DNA of 64,000 bases from Janthinobacterium psychrotolerans (GTDB lineage Bacteria; Pseudomonadota; Gammaproteobacteria; Burkholderiales; Burkholderiaceae_D). Shown here piece after piece: positions 17,625-26,232 of the stretch. The notes beneath the pieces are model-generated. The model had not been told where the DNA came from. It worked only from the letters and a program-made list of their open reading frames with translations, and did not search any database. Positions within the stretch are counted from its first letter, which is position 1. Each line of letters starts with the position of its first letter. The stretch lies in contig NZ_LOCQ01000054.1 in the NCBI RefSeq assembly GCF_001677885.1, positions 1 through 64,000 of the forward strand. The letters run 5' to 3'. Made by a program: the position numbers and the translations under genes.

Positions 17625-18500
17625 ATGGTCACCAAACTGACCCGCTATGCAATCACCTTGCTGCTGCTCGCCGCCGCGCTCTGGATCGGCAAGTCCCTGT
17701 GGGACCGCTACATGGAATCGCCCTGGACGCGCGACGGGCGCATCAAGGCCGACGTGATCAATATCAGCGCCGACGTGGCCGGCACCGTCACGCAGGTGCT
17801 GGTGCGCGACAACCAATTGGTGCACAAGGGCGACGTGCTGTTCGTCGTCGACAAGGAACGCTACGCCAGCGCGCTGGCCCAGGCCGACGCCGTGCTGGCC
17901 GCGCAAAGGACGGAGCAGGGCCGCCGCGGCAAGGAAGCGCAGCGCCGCGCCAGCCTGGACGCCAGCATCATCTCGACCGAAAGCCGCGAAAGCGCCGCCT
18001 ACGCCGCCAGCTCGGCCACCTCGCAGGTGCAGGGCGCGCTGGCCGCGCGCACCCTGGCGCAGCTGAACCTGGAGCGCACCACCGTGCGCGCCCCCGTCGA
18101 CGGCTACGTCACCAACCTGAATGTCCATACGGGCGACTTTGCCGCCGTCGGCGCGGCCAAGCTGGCCGTGATCGACAGCGCCTCGTACTACGTGGTGGGC
18201 TACTTTGAAGAGACCAAGCTGGCCATGCTGGCGCAGGACGACCAGGCGGAAATGAGTCTGATGAGCGGCGGCACCCTGCACGGCCATATCGAAAGCATCG
18301 CGCGCGGCATCACCGACCGCGACGCCGCCACCGGCCGCGAACTGCTGGCCGACGTCAACCCCACCTTCAACTGGGTGCGCCTGGCGCAGCGCGTGCCGGT
18401 GCGCATCCATATCGACCGGCTGCCGACGAATCAGGTGCTGGTGGCCGGCACCACCTGCACCGTGGTGATCACGCCGCATTCACAAGCGAGCAAGGCTTAA
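17625..18500 (+). CDS. HlyD-family periplasmic adaptor (AaeA-like)
   Basis: A 291-residue membrane fusion protein: one N-terminal helix (about 7-25), the family motif ESPWTRDGRIKADVINIS, a biotinyl-lipoyl half (VAGTVTQVLVRDNQLVHKGD), a short helical hairpin and the second lipoyl half (TTVRAPVDGYVTNLNVHTGD), then a beta barrel. It should link the FUSC permease to the NodT channel. The ATG at 17625 follows AGAGGG. The stop codon overlaps the stop of the convergent SDR gene on a TTAA. Confidence 0.92.
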   Translation: MVTKLTRYAITLLLLAAALWIGKSLWDRYMESPWTRDGRIKADVINISADVAGTVTQVLVRDNQLVHKGDVLFVVDKERYASALAQADAVLAAQRTEQGRRGKEAQRRASLDASIISTESRESAAYAASSATSQVQGALAARTLAQLNLERTTVRAPVDGYVTNLNVHTGDFAAVGAAKLAVIDSASYYVVGYFEETKLAMLAQDDQAEMSLMSGGTLHGHIESIARGITDRDAATGRELLADVNPTFNWVRLAQRVPVRIHIDRLPTNQVLVAGTTCTVVITPHSQASKA

Positions 18501-19243
18501 CGTCCGCCCGACACGTCCAGCAAGACCCCCGTCACATAGCTGGCGGCGGGACCGAGCAGGTACATGATGGCGTCCGCCACTTCCTCGGGCTGGCCGCCGC
18601 GCTGCATCGGCACGCCGGCCGCCAGCCGGTCCACCCGCCCCGCTTCGCCGCCCGAGGCGTGGATCTCGGTATAGATCAGGCCGGGCCGCACGCCGTTGAC
18701 GCGGATGCCGTCGGGCGCCACCTCTTTCGCCAGGCCGATGGTCAGGGTATCGATCGCGCCCTTCGAGGCCGCATAGTCGATATATTCGGCGCTGCCGCCC
18801 AGGCGCGCCGCCGCCGACGACACATTGACGATGCGTCCGCCCTGCCCGCCCATGGCGGTCGACATGCGCCGCACGGCCTGCTGGCTGCACAGAAAATAAC
18901 TGATCACATTGCTGCGCAGCACGCGCTCCACGCGCTGCACCGACATGTCGACCAGCTTGCATTTCTGTTCGAGCACGCCCACATTGTTGACCAGCGCCGT
19001 GATCGTGCCCAGGCGTGCGTCGACTTCCCGGAACAAGCGTTCCACATCGGCTTCCTCCCCGGCGTCGGCCTGTACCGCGATCGCCTCAAAGCCTTCTTCA
19101 CGGATGCGCGCGCACAGCGCGTCGGCCGCCTCCTTGTCGCGTACATAGTTGATGCAGACCGCATACCCCTGGCGCGCGGCCAGCAAGGCCGTTGCAGCGC
19201 CGATGCCGCGGCTACTGCCGGTGATCAGGATGACTTCTTTCAT
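18497..19243 (-). CDS. SDR-family oxidoreductase
   Basis: A classical short-chain dehydrogenase/reductase, 248 residues: nucleotide-binding TGSSRGIG (about residues 8-15), NNVG, the catalytic Ser (VNVSSAAARLG), and YxxxK in YIDYAASKGA. The overall sequence is similar to E. coli YgfF, a predicted NAD(P)-dependent sugar dehydrogenase, but substrate cannot be assigned. Single-gene unit, convergent with the HlyD gene, with a terminator upstream isolating it from the dsbA unit. Confidence 0.9.
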   Translation of the reverse strand: MKEVILITGSSRGIGAATALLAARQGYAVCINYVRDKEAADALCARIREEGFEAIAVQADAGEEADVERLFREVDARLGTITALVNNVGVLEQKCKLVDMSVQRVERVLRSNVISYFLCSQQAVRRMSTAMGGQGGRIVNVSSAAARLGGSAEYIDYAASKGAIDTLTIGLAKEVAPDGIRVNGVRPGLIYTEIHASGGEAGRVDRLAAGVPMQRGGQPEEVADAIMYLLGPAASYVTGVLLDVSGGR

Positions 19244-19258
19244 GCTTGCTCCTTATAT

Positions 19259-19283
19259 GAAAAAGCCCGCGTAGGGCGGGCTG
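19259..19283 (-). terminator. Intrinsic terminator after the dsbA unit
   Basis: On the minus strand: stem AGCCCGC, loop CCTAC, GCGGGCT followed by TTTTT. It lies between the end of the dsbA and small-protein transcript and the start of the SDR gene. Confidence 0.72.
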
Positions 19284-19305
19284 TGGGGTGGCTGCGATGA
19301 TGATT

Positions 19306-19382
19306 GTCGGATTACGCGCATGGCGCTAATCCGACCTACGCTGTACGTCCCGTAGGTCGGATTAGCGTAGCGTAATCCGACA
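19306..19382. repeat. Pair of REP-like palindromes
   Basis: Two oppositely oriented copies of a short palindromic unit, GTCGGATTACG...CTAATCCGACCTACG (19306-19340) and CGTAGGTCGGATTAGC...GTAATCCGACA (19351-19382). Each folds by itself and the two fold on each other. The same core (GTAGGTCGG.TTA...TAA.CCGAC) recurs at 36.4, 47.3 and 50.4 kb, always between genes, as bacterial REP elements do. Confidence 0.85.
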
Positions 19383-19395
19383 CACCGCCGACATA

Positions 19396-19602
19396 TCAGG
19401 GCCGCACATGCGTCATCGCATACGCCAGATGCTGCCACCAGTGCGCGCGCGTCTGTGCGGCGGCCAGGCACTGCGTGTCGCTTTCGGCGCAGGCCTTGCT
19501 GGCCAGCGCGTGGCGCTGGTTTTCCACGCTGACGACGGCCAGCGCCAGCCAGGCGACCAACGCCAGGGCTACTGCGCACAAGGTCCAGGGCAGCTGTTTC
19601 AT
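19396..19602 (-). CDS. Small single-pass membrane protein, paralogue of the one at 11880-12194
   Basis: A 68-residue protein with one N-terminal helix (about 6-25, WTLCAVALALVAWLALAVV), then ENQRHALASKAC....D.QCL...TRAHWWQHLAYAMTHVRP. The outer part aligns with the 104-residue protein at 11880 in cysteine spacing and in the HWWQH motif. It sits 3 bases after the dsbA stop codon, so both are likely co-transcribed. DsbA could oxidise its two cysteines, but this is only an inference. Confidence 0.7.
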   Translation of the reverse strand: MKQLPWTLCAVALALVAWLALAVVSVENQRHALASKACAESDTQCLAAAQTRAHWWQHLAYAMTHVRP

Positions 19603-19605
19603 GGC

Positions 19606-20295
19606 TTACTTCTTCGCCGGCGCAGCCACAGGACCGCGCTCCTTGAGGGTGCGCGCCACCAGCTCATCCATCACGCGCAGGGTCGCTTCCTGGGTCTGGC
19701 GCTCGGACTGGCCCGGACGCGACAGCTGCGCCGGCGAGGTGACGAAACGGCCATCGATGACGATGGTCGGCGCGCTGTCGATCTTGCTGGCGGTAATCAG
19801 CTGCTCGTTGCGTTTGAGCTTGGTCTGGACGCCGAAGGAGTTGAACATTTCCAGGTATTTCGCCTTGTCGATGCCGTTCTTGACCAGCAGCTCGAGAATC
19901 GCGCCATCGGTCATCAGGCGGTTGCGGTCAACGTGGATGGCGCGGAAGATCTTCGCATGGTACTGCTCCAGCACGCCCATCGATTCCAGCGTGGCGTAGG
20001 CGTGCGCCTGCGGGTCTTTCGGGCCACTGAAGGCCAGGTGGACGCGGCGGAAGGCGACGGCGTCGCCCTGTTTCTTGAGCCAGTCATGCATCAGCGGTTC
20101 GAGCGCATTGCAGTGCGGGCACGAATACATGAAGTACTCGACCACTTCCACTTTCTTGCCGGTGTCGGCGCGCTGCGGCGTGGCCAGGGTGGTAAAGCCC
20201 GTATCGGCGGCCATGGCGCCGCCGGTGGCGGCGAGGAGGAACGTGGCGGCCAGTACAGGGCGCAGCAGGGAACGCAGGAAGCGCGGGAAACGCAT
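19606..20295 (-). CDS. dsbA: Thiol:disulfide interchange protein DsbA
   Basis: A periplasmic oxidase of 229 residues with a signal peptide (cleaved near GGAMAADTG). The thioredoxin fold carries the active site Cys59-Pro-His-Cys62 in MYSCPHCN and the cis-proline loop in SAPTIVIDGR, with the helical insertion between. DsbA introduces disulfides into exported proteins and is reoxidised by DsbB, which is not in this window. The lysine- and alanine-rich C-terminus is short. A small membrane protein gene follows directly. Confidence 0.93.
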   Translation of the reverse strand: MRFPRFLRSLLRPVLAATFLLAATGGAMAADTGFTTLATPQRADTGKKVEVVEYFMYSCPHCNALEPLMHDWLKKQGDAVAFRRVHLAFSGPKDPQAHAYATLESMGVLEQYHAKIFRAIHVDRNRLMTDGAILELLVKNGIDKAKYLEMFNSFGVQTKLKRNEQLITASKIDSAPTIVIDGRFVTSPAQLSRPGQSERQTQEATLRVMDELVARTLKERGPVAAPAKK

Positions 20296-20441
20296 GGTCT
20301 ATCCTTCATCATAGTGGTCGTAAACAGTGCGAGGTTACCATTTTTTGTGCGCCTGCATCGGCCACCGGTTTCAAAAACAGCCGCCACGGTCAAGCCGGCG
20401 ACGCCAATTAAGCTCCACTTAAGCACCAGGGCGGGCCGGCG

Positions 20442-22001
20442 TCAGAAGCGGTAGCGCGCCGACAGGCGCAACTGGCGCGTATCGTTCTGGTAAATGCTGG
20501 AGCGGCAGGCCCGCGCCGCGCCGTAATGGCGGCGGTTGGCCAGGTTGCTGGCCGCCAGTTCCAGCTGCCAGGCGCCCACCTTGTAGCCATAGTGGCCATC
20601 GAGAGTGGCGAAGGCCGGCACCCGCGCCAGGCAGCTGTGGCCGAAATCATTGCCATAGCGCAGGGCGCGCAGCCACTGCACGCCCAGGTCGGCCGTGGCG
20701 CGGCCCGGTGGCGTCCAGTACAGCCGGGCCGAGGCCAGGGTCTTGGGCACCAGCGCGATATCGGCGCCGTCATACGGGTAGTTGTCATAGCGGGCGTGCG
20801 CCTGCTGCAGCTGGCCCTCGAACCGCAACGCCGGCGACAGAGTCGTGCTGGCCTCGATGGCCACGCCGTCGCGGCGGGCCGGCTCGAAGTTGCCGGCGTA
20901 GCCCTGCTGGTTCAGTTCCACCAGGCTGGGGTCGAAGACGATTTTCGTTACCAGGCGCTCGCTGAACAGGCGCAGCGAAGCGCTGCGGTCCTTGCCGCTC
21001 CAGTTCAGGCCCACTTCGCGCTGGTAGCGCAGCTGGCCCGCCAGCGGACGGTAGCCGGCGCTGGTATAGCCATCGTCGTCGATACGGTAGTTGCGCGCGG
21101 TCTTGGCATACGCGCTCAGATCGGGGCGCAGCAACACGCTGGCCTGCAGATCCCAGGCGCGCTGGTGTTCCCAGTCGCTGCCGCCGGCCGGCCGGTCGGC
21201 CGGGTCGAGGTGAAACTGCTCGTGGCGCAGGCTGGCCAGCAGGCGCGGCGCGCGCACGCCGCCAAAGTCCAGTTCTTCGCGCAGTAGCAGCGCGCGCGCA
21301 TGCTGGCGGCGCGTCAGGTCGCTGCTGACATCGTCGGTCACGCGCGCCGTGCGGCGCTGCCATTGCATCAGGTCGACACCGACTTCGGTGTCGGTGCCCA
21401 CCGTGCCCAGCTTGCCATAGTGGCGCAGGCGCGGCGCCAGCTGCAGCTGGCGGCTGCGGTACGACGACACATCGGTGCCGGTGTCATTGGCATAGGTGGT
21501 GGCCGCGCGCTTTTCGCGCACGGTCGCCTCCACCCCCAGTTCGACGTTGCCGAGATAGCGCTGGACAAAGGCGCTGGCGCGGCTCACATCGTAGCGGTAG
21601 CGGTCATCGGGCCAGGCCGCCAGCACCATCGCAAAGGTATTGAACGGCGCCGGGTAGCGGGTCTGCTGTTCGACCTTGCCGGCACTGAAGCCGTAGCGGC
21701 CCTGGCGCGACTTCCATTCGCCGCCAAGGCTGGCGGCGCGTTCGAGAAACACGCTGCCATCGCGGTAATTGCTGCTGCGCACGATGTCGAGCGCGGCGTC
21801 GAGCGACAGGCCCGGCTGGTCGCGCGCCACGCTGGCATGCGCGCTGCGCTGGCCGTACCCGCCGAGCTCGGCGGACACTTCGCCCGAGGTGGCGGCGGCG
21901 CCCGGCCCGCTGGCCTGCTGCGCCAGCGCCGGCAAGGCCAGCATGGACAGCACGCACAACAACGATAGCGGGAAGAACGGAAATAGCGCCGGCTTAAGCA
22001 C
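20442..22001 (-). CDS. TonB-receptor-like outer-membrane barrel without a plug
   Basis: A 519-residue protein with a signal peptide (LFPFFPLSLLCVLSMLALPALAQ). The mature part is a succession of amphipathic strands ending ...RQLRLSARYRF with the terminal Phe needed for barrel insertion, plus NLANRRHYG typical of TonB-dependent receptor C-termini. I see no TonB box and no plug domain; the barrel begins within about 30 residues of the signal. The start is probably GTG at 22001, preceded by GAAGGGGGG and overlapping the LysR stop codon by 8 bases. It could be a truncated receptor or a distinct plug-less porin-like family; the frame itself is intact. Confidence 0.72.
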   Translation of the reverse strand: MLKPALFPFFPLSLLCVLSMLALPALAQQASGPGAAATSGEVSAELGGYGQRSAHASVARDQPGLSLDAALDIVRSSNYRDGSVFLERAASLGGEWKSRQGRYGFSAGKVEQQTRYPAPFNTFAMVLAAWPDDRYRYDVSRASAFVQRYLGNVELGVEATVREKRAATTYANDTGTDVSSYRSRQLQLAPRLRHYGKLGTVGTDTEVGVDLMQWQRRTARVTDDVSSDLTRRQHARALLLREELDFGGVRAPRLLASLRHEQFHLDPADRPAGGSDWEHQRAWDLQASVLLRPDLSAYAKTARNYRIDDDGYTSAGYRPLAGQLRYQREVGLNWSGKDRSASLRLFSERLVTKIVFDPSLVELNQQGYAGNFEPARRDGVAIEASTTLSPALRFEGQLQQAHARYDNYPYDGADIALVPKTLASARLYWTPPGRATADLGVQWLRALRYGNDFGHSCLARVPAFATLDGHYGYKVGAWQLELAASNLANRRHYGAARACRSSIYQNDTRQLRLSARYRF

Positions 22002-22884
22002 CGAGCCCCCCTTCGTCGGCCAGGAAGTCGATAAAGGTGCGCACTTTCGAGGACAGGTAGCGCCGGCTGGTGTACACGGCGTGCACCTTGCCGCCGAACA
22101 CCGTGTAATCGTCGAACAGGCGCACCAGGCGGCCCGAAGCAATGTCATCGTCGGCCTGCCACGATGGCAGCAGCGCGATGCCCATGGCGTCGCGCGCGGC
22201 CGCATGCAGCAGGCTTTCATTATTCGACTGCAATACCGGCTGGAATTTGACCTTGAGGGTGCCATGCGGCCCATCGAAAGGCAGTTCATTGCCCGAGGCC
22301 ATCAAGGAATAACTGATCATGGCGTGCGCGGCCAGTTCCTGCGGCAGGCGCGGCGCACCGAAGCGGGCCAGGTAGGCTGGCGCCGCCACCAGGTAAAACC
22401 GCACCTTGCCGACCGGGCGCGCGATCAGGGCCGGCGATGGCGCCTGGCTCACGCGCAGGGCCAGGTCGAAGCCCTCCTCCACCAGGTTCACCACCCGGCC
22501 GCTCAGGTCGATGTCGAACGTGACTTCCGGAAAGCGCTCGCGGTAGGCGGCCAGGGTGCGCGTGAAGATGGGATTGGCAAACCAGACCGGCGCGCTCAGG
22601 CGCAGCATGCCGCGCGGCACCACCGTCGTGCGGCCGACGGTTGCTTCGACTTCATCGAGGTTGTCCAGCATGTCGCGGCATTGCTCGAAATACACCTTGC
22701 CGATTTCCGTCAGGCTCAGGTGGCGGCTGCTGCGGTTGAGCAGGCGCGCATCGAGGTGGCGCTCGAGGTGCATCACATGCTTGCTGACCATGGCCGGCGA
22801 CAGCCCCAGGCGTTCGCTGGCGCGCACGAAACTGTCAAGCTCCACCACGGCGCGAAACACGCGCATGCTGCGCAAGGTATCCAT
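21994..22884 (-). CDS. LysR-family transcriptional regulator
   Basis: A 296-residue regulator with the N-terminal winged HTH (MRVFRAVVELDSFVRASERL, LSPAMVSKHVMHLE, RLLNRSSRHLSLTEIG) and a LysR effector-binding domain. It resembles the AaeR/DsdC-like subgroup that often sits divergently from the oxidoreductase it controls; here the divergent gene is the DODA dioxygenase 115 bases away. Its 3' end overlaps the start of the barrel protein gene, so it may also be part of an operon with it. The ATG at 22884 follows GGGGCGGGG; 13 upstream codons in frame are unlikely. Confidence 0.9.
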   Translation of the reverse strand: MDTLRSMRVFRAVVELDSFVRASERLGLSPAMVSKHVMHLERHLDARLLNRSSRHLSLTEIGKVYFEQCRDMLDNLDEVEATVGRTTVVPRGMLRLSAPVWFANPIFTRTLAAYRERFPEVTFDIDLSGRVVNLVEEGFDLALRVSQAPSPALIARPVGKVRFYLVAAPAYLARFGAPRLPQELAAHAMISYSLMASGNELPFDGPHGTLKVKFQPVLQSNNESLLHAAARDAMGIALLPSWQADDDIASGRLVRLFDDYTVFGGKVHAVYTSRRYLSSKVRTFIDFLADEGGLGA

Positions 22885-22998
22885 CCCCGCCCCATCATCA
22901 ACAAAACGACAATGATATATCAATATTTTCCGTATTGATCAACTTCTGGCGCATGACTATAGTAGCAGCATTCCCAGCCATCCCTGAACGGAGCCGCC

Positions 22999-23814
22999 AT
23001 GTCCCAGCTTGCCTTCCCCACCTATTTCCTGTCGCACGGCGGCGGCCCGTGGCCGTTCATGAAAGACCAGTTTGGCGGGCGCTACGATGTGCTCGAAGCG
23101 TCGCTGCAGGATATCCCGCGCCAGCTCGGCGCGCGTCCCAAGGCCGTGCTGGTGGTCACGGCGCACTGGGAAGGGCCGCAGTTCCTGGTCTCGGCCAGCC
23201 CCAACCCTGGCATGATCTACGACTACTCGGGCTTTCCGGCGCATACCTACCAGATTCAATATCCGGCGCCCGGCGCGCCCGCACTGGCGGCGCAGGTGAA
23301 AACCCTGCTCGACGCGGCCGGCCACCCTGCCCGCCTCGACCATGAACGGGGGTTTGACCACGGCACTTTCAGCGCCCTGTTCCCGATCTACCCCGAGGCC
23401 GACATGCCCTTGGTGCAGCTGTCGCTGAAGCACGGCTACGATGCGCTCACGCATATCCAAGTGGGGCGCGCGCTGGCCAGCCTGCGCCAGCAGGGCGTGC
23501 TGATACTGGGCAGCGGCTTGAGTTACCATAACCTGCGCCAGTTCGGCCAGCCGGGCGCGGTCGCCTCGCAGCAGTTCGACGCCTGGCTGCGCCAGGCCAT
23601 GGCCTTGCCGCCGGCCGAGCGCCTGGCGCACCTGCTGGCCTGGGACCAGGCCCCCGCCGCGCGCCAGGCCCATCCGCGCGAAGACCATCTGCTGCCGCTG
23701 ATGGTGGCGCTGGGCGCGGCCGAAAACGAGCCGGCGCAGGTGGTGTATCACGAGGATGATTTTTTTGGCGCGCTGGCGGTGTCCAGTTTCAGATTTGGCC
23801 AGGCGGCAGACTGA
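22999..23814 (+). CDS. DODA-type (class III extradiol) ring-cleavage dioxygenase
   Basis: A 271-residue protein of the 4,5-DOPA-dioxygenase/LigB-like superfamily close to E. coli YgiD. Metal ligands are visible: His13 in FLSHGGGPW, His in VTAHWEGP, and the later GSGLSYHNLRQF and FDHGTFSALFPIYPEAD motifs. The enzyme should open catechol-type rings using Fe or Zn; the physiological substrate is open. It is divergent from a LysR regulator and ends at a strong terminator. Confidence 0.9.
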   Translation: MSQLAFPTYFLSHGGGPWPFMKDQFGGRYDVLEASLQDIPRQLGARPKAVLVVTAHWEGPQFLVSASPNPGMIYDYSGFPAHTYQIQYPAPGAPALAAQVKTLLDAAGHPARLDHERGFDHGTFSALFPIYPEADMPLVQLSLKHGYDALTHIQVGRALASLRQQGVLILGSGLSYHNLRQFGQPGAVASQQFDAWLRQAMALPPAERLAHLLAWDQAPAARQAHPREDHLLPLMVALGAAENEPAQVVYHEDDFFGALAVSSFRFGQAAD

Positions 23815-23855
23815 AAAAAAAGCGCCGCGAGATTGCTGTCGCGGCGCTTTTTTTG
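23814..23855. terminator. Bidirectional intrinsic terminator
   Basis: An A tract, then stem GCGCCGCGA, loop GATTGCTG, TCGCGGCGC and a T7 tract. It lies between the converging DODA and ylqF genes and can stop both. Confidence 0.9.
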
Positions 23856-23867
23856 ACCTGCGGAAGA

Positions 23868-24815
23868 TCAGGTGCCGCGCTTGCCGCGCGCGGCATTCTT
23901 GGCCTTTTCAGCCGCAATCGCGGCCGCTACCGCCGCTTTCTCCGCCATCTCGGCCGCATGCTGGGCCAGCAGCGCCGCGCGCGTGTCCGGCGTTTCCAGC
24001 GAGATGCGTCCCAGGATGCCGCTGCGGTAGTCCAGCAGCAGGGTGTGCGAAGCTTTTTCAAAGTCGTAGTCGCCGCCCTTGATGCGGAAACCGCGTTTGG
24101 CGGCGATGCCTTCGACCACGCCGATGGCGTCGACTTCACCGACCTTGGTGCCGTAGCGGGCGGCCAGCAGGTCCGGGTAGCGCTTGAGCAATTCCTCGGC
24201 CAGGAACACGGCCACTTCTTCTTCGATCAGCGCGTTCGAGCCGATGGCGTGGCTGGCGGCCAGCATCAGGCCGTCGCTGGGGATGGCAATCTTCGGCCAC
24301 AGCATGCCGGGCGTGTCGACCAGGATGGTGTTCTTGTCGAGGTACAGCTTCTGCTGCATTTTCGTCACGGCCGGCTCGTCGCCCACCTTGGCCACGCGCT
24401 TTTTCAGCAGCGCGTTCATCAGGGTCGACTTGCCGACGTTGGGGATGCCCATGATCATGATGCGCAGCGGCTTCGTCGGCACGCCACGGTGCGGCGCCAG
24501 CGACCTGGCCAGTTCCGGGATGCGCGCCACGTCGCCCGGCTTCTTGGTCGTCATCGCATACGCGGTCACGCCTTCCTGGGCATTGAAATAGGCCACCCAG
24601 GCGCTCGTTGCGGCCGGGTCGGCCAGGTCGGTCTTGTTGAGGATTTTCAGGCAGGGGCGCTGGCGGAACAGGCGCAGTTCGTCGACCATGGGATTGCAGC
24701 TGGCTGCCGGCAGGCGCGCGTCGACCACTTCAATCACCAGATCGGTGTTTTCCATGGTCTCGGCCGCTTTCTTGCGGGCCGCGTTCATATGTCCTGGGTA
24801 CCATTGTATCGCCAT
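23868..24815 (-). CDS. ylqF: Ribosome biogenesis GTPase YlqF/RbgA
   Basis: A circularly permuted GTPase, 315 residues. The G motifs appear in permuted order: NKTD (G4, about residue 60), then GIPNVGKST (G1, about 123-131), then DTPG (G3, about 168-171). The N-terminus MAIQWYPGHMNAARK is the family signature. RbgA acts in late 50S subunit maturation. The last 40 residues are an Ala/Lys-rich helical tail typical of betaproteobacterial members. Confidence 0.95.
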   Translation of the reverse strand: MAIQWYPGHMNAARKKAAETMENTDLVIEVVDARLPAASCNPMVDELRLFRQRPCLKILNKTDLADPAATSAWVAYFNAQEGVTAYAMTTKKPGDVARIPELARSLAPHRGVPTKPLRIMIMGIPNVGKSTLMNALLKKRVAKVGDEPAVTKMQQKLYLDKNTILVDTPGMLWPKIAIPSDGLMLAASHAIGSNALIEEEVAVFLAEELLKRYPDLLAARYGTKVGEVDAIGVVEGIAAKRGFRIKGGDYDFEKASHTLLLDYRSGILGRISLETPDTRAALLAQHAAEMAEKAAVAAAIAAEKAKNAARGKRGT

Positions 24816-25009
24816 GCTCTTGCCTTCAAATTCGTTCAGTCAATCCGCTATTTTACGTGGTTGCCGGCGCAGCGTCCGGTTTACCGCCGCCAGGGCGCAC
24901 CGCGCGGCACGAAACGAGACAATTGGTGATAATTTCATGCTAACCGTGGTGCTACCATCCGCGCTTGCGCCCCGGCGCCCACCGTCCCCGACCCCGACCG
25001 ACCCGATCC

Positions 25010-25783
25010 ATGCCACCAGCCCGCCTGTTCCCGCCTGCCCTGCTTTGCCTGCTCACAGCCTGTCTGATACCTGCCCATGCACAAGACGCCGGCACGCCGG
25101 AAGACAGCGCCGCCGCCCAGGTCATCGATGTGCGCGGCACGCGCGATCCGGACTTGCAGCCCTACCGCACCATGCTCAAGGGCCTCGACGCCTACGCCGA
25201 CCACCAGCGCCTGGCCCCAGGCGCGCCGCTGCGCTTCAAGCTGATGGCCGCCACCCCGGCCGTCTCGATGGCGGACGTGGCCTTGCGCCTGGAAGCGGAC
25301 AATCTGTCGGTCGCGATTCCCCTGGCCAGCGACGGCACGTTTGCCCTGACGCGTGACAAGACGGCCTACGACGCGAATGCCGACCTGGTCAGCAACAAGA
25401 AACGCAGCACCGTGCGCTGGCGCCCGAATATCGTCACGCCGGGCCTGCCGGCCAATGTGCGGCGCCTGGGCGACCTGCGGCTGGAATGCGAAGTGCGCTG
25501 GGCGGTGGAACAGGACGCGCTGCCGTTCATGCGCCGCAACCTGTTCAAGCTGGCGGGCGGCCCCTGCCATTCGGCCATGATCAGCGTTCCCTACCCTGCC
25601 GCCCGCACCCTGGCCGGCGTGCTGCTGAAGTCGGGTGACCGCAGCGTGCGCCTGCCGCTGGGCGAGGATCGCCAGCGCTATACGCCGCCTCTGCATGATG
25701 CGAGCTGGAACGACGATGCCCTGCTGACGTTCAGCTATGCGGACGAGGAACAGGCCGCCACAGCGGCGCGTAAAAGCCTGTAA
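25010..25783 (+). CDS. Exported hypothetical protein
   Basis: A 257-residue product with an export signal (LFPPALLCLLTACLIPAHAQ; either signal peptidase I cleavage after AHA or a poor lipobox LTAC). The mature protein is mixed alpha/beta, with ALRLEADNLSVAIPLASDGT and NKKRSTVRWRPNIVTP and one Cys pair (LRLECEVRW, GGPCHSAM). Similar proteins occur in Oxalobacteraceae; no function known to me. An in-frame ATG at 24965 would add 15 Arg/Pro-rich residues before the signal and is less likely. Confidence 0.72.
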   Translation: MPPARLFPPALLCLLTACLIPAHAQDAGTPEDSAAAQVIDVRGTRDPDLQPYRTMLKGLDAYADHQRLAPGAPLRFKLMAATPAVSMADVALRLEADNLSVAIPLASDGTFALTRDKTAYDANADLVSNKKRSTVRWRPNIVTPGLPANVRRLGDLRLECEVRWAVEQDALPFMRRNLFKLAGGPCHSAMISVPYPAARTLAGVLLKSGDRSVRLPLGEDRQRYTPPLHDASWNDDALLTFSYADEEQAATAARKSL

Positions 25784-25920
25784 ATATTTCCACATGGATT
25801 TTAATATTTACTTTTAGTAATAAAAATATGTTTTAATACCGCCTCTTACATGAAAGGTAATTGTTTTACTTTGGCAACCTGGTTCAGCTATGGAAGGCCA
25901 GCACGAAACAAGCATATGGC

Positions 25921-26232
25921 ATGAGTATCACGACGATGGAAGACACCGGCGCCACTGTGGCGCAGGTGAACCGGCAGTTGCAGTTGCAGGTAGCGAAGCT
26001 GGAAGATCGGCTGAAACGCCAGAGCGCCGACACGGCAGGGCTGCAGGCGCTGTACGACCAACTGGTCAATGAAATCAAGCATCACCGCGACATGCTGCAC
26101 CTCGACAGCTTCGACGCCGACAAATCGGCGGCCGTCTACACGCGCGCGTGGCGCGGCTTCATGGCCGGCGAAGCATGCGATTTCCAGACCCACCGCCACC
26201 TCAATACGGGCAGCCGCCTGTCGCTTTTCTAG
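25921..26232 (+). CDS. Small coiled-coil hypothetical protein
   Basis: A 103-residue protein, mostly one long helix (VNRQLQLQVAKLEDRLKRQS, then ALYDQLVNEIKHHRDML), ending RAWRGFMAGEACDFQTHRHL. The frame is open from a TTG at 25861 that has AAAGG three bases upstream, so the start is uncertain; ATGs at 25921 and 25936 are alternatives. It begins after an AT-rich promoter-like stretch (25785-25860). Its TAG stop overlaps that of the convergent deacetylase on CTAG. Function unknown. Confidence 0.6.
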   Translation: MSITTMEDTGATVAQVNRQLQLQVAKLEDRLKRQSADTAGLQALYDQLVNEIKHHRDMLHLDSFDADKSAAVYTRAWRGFMAGEACDFQTHRHLNTGSRLSLF

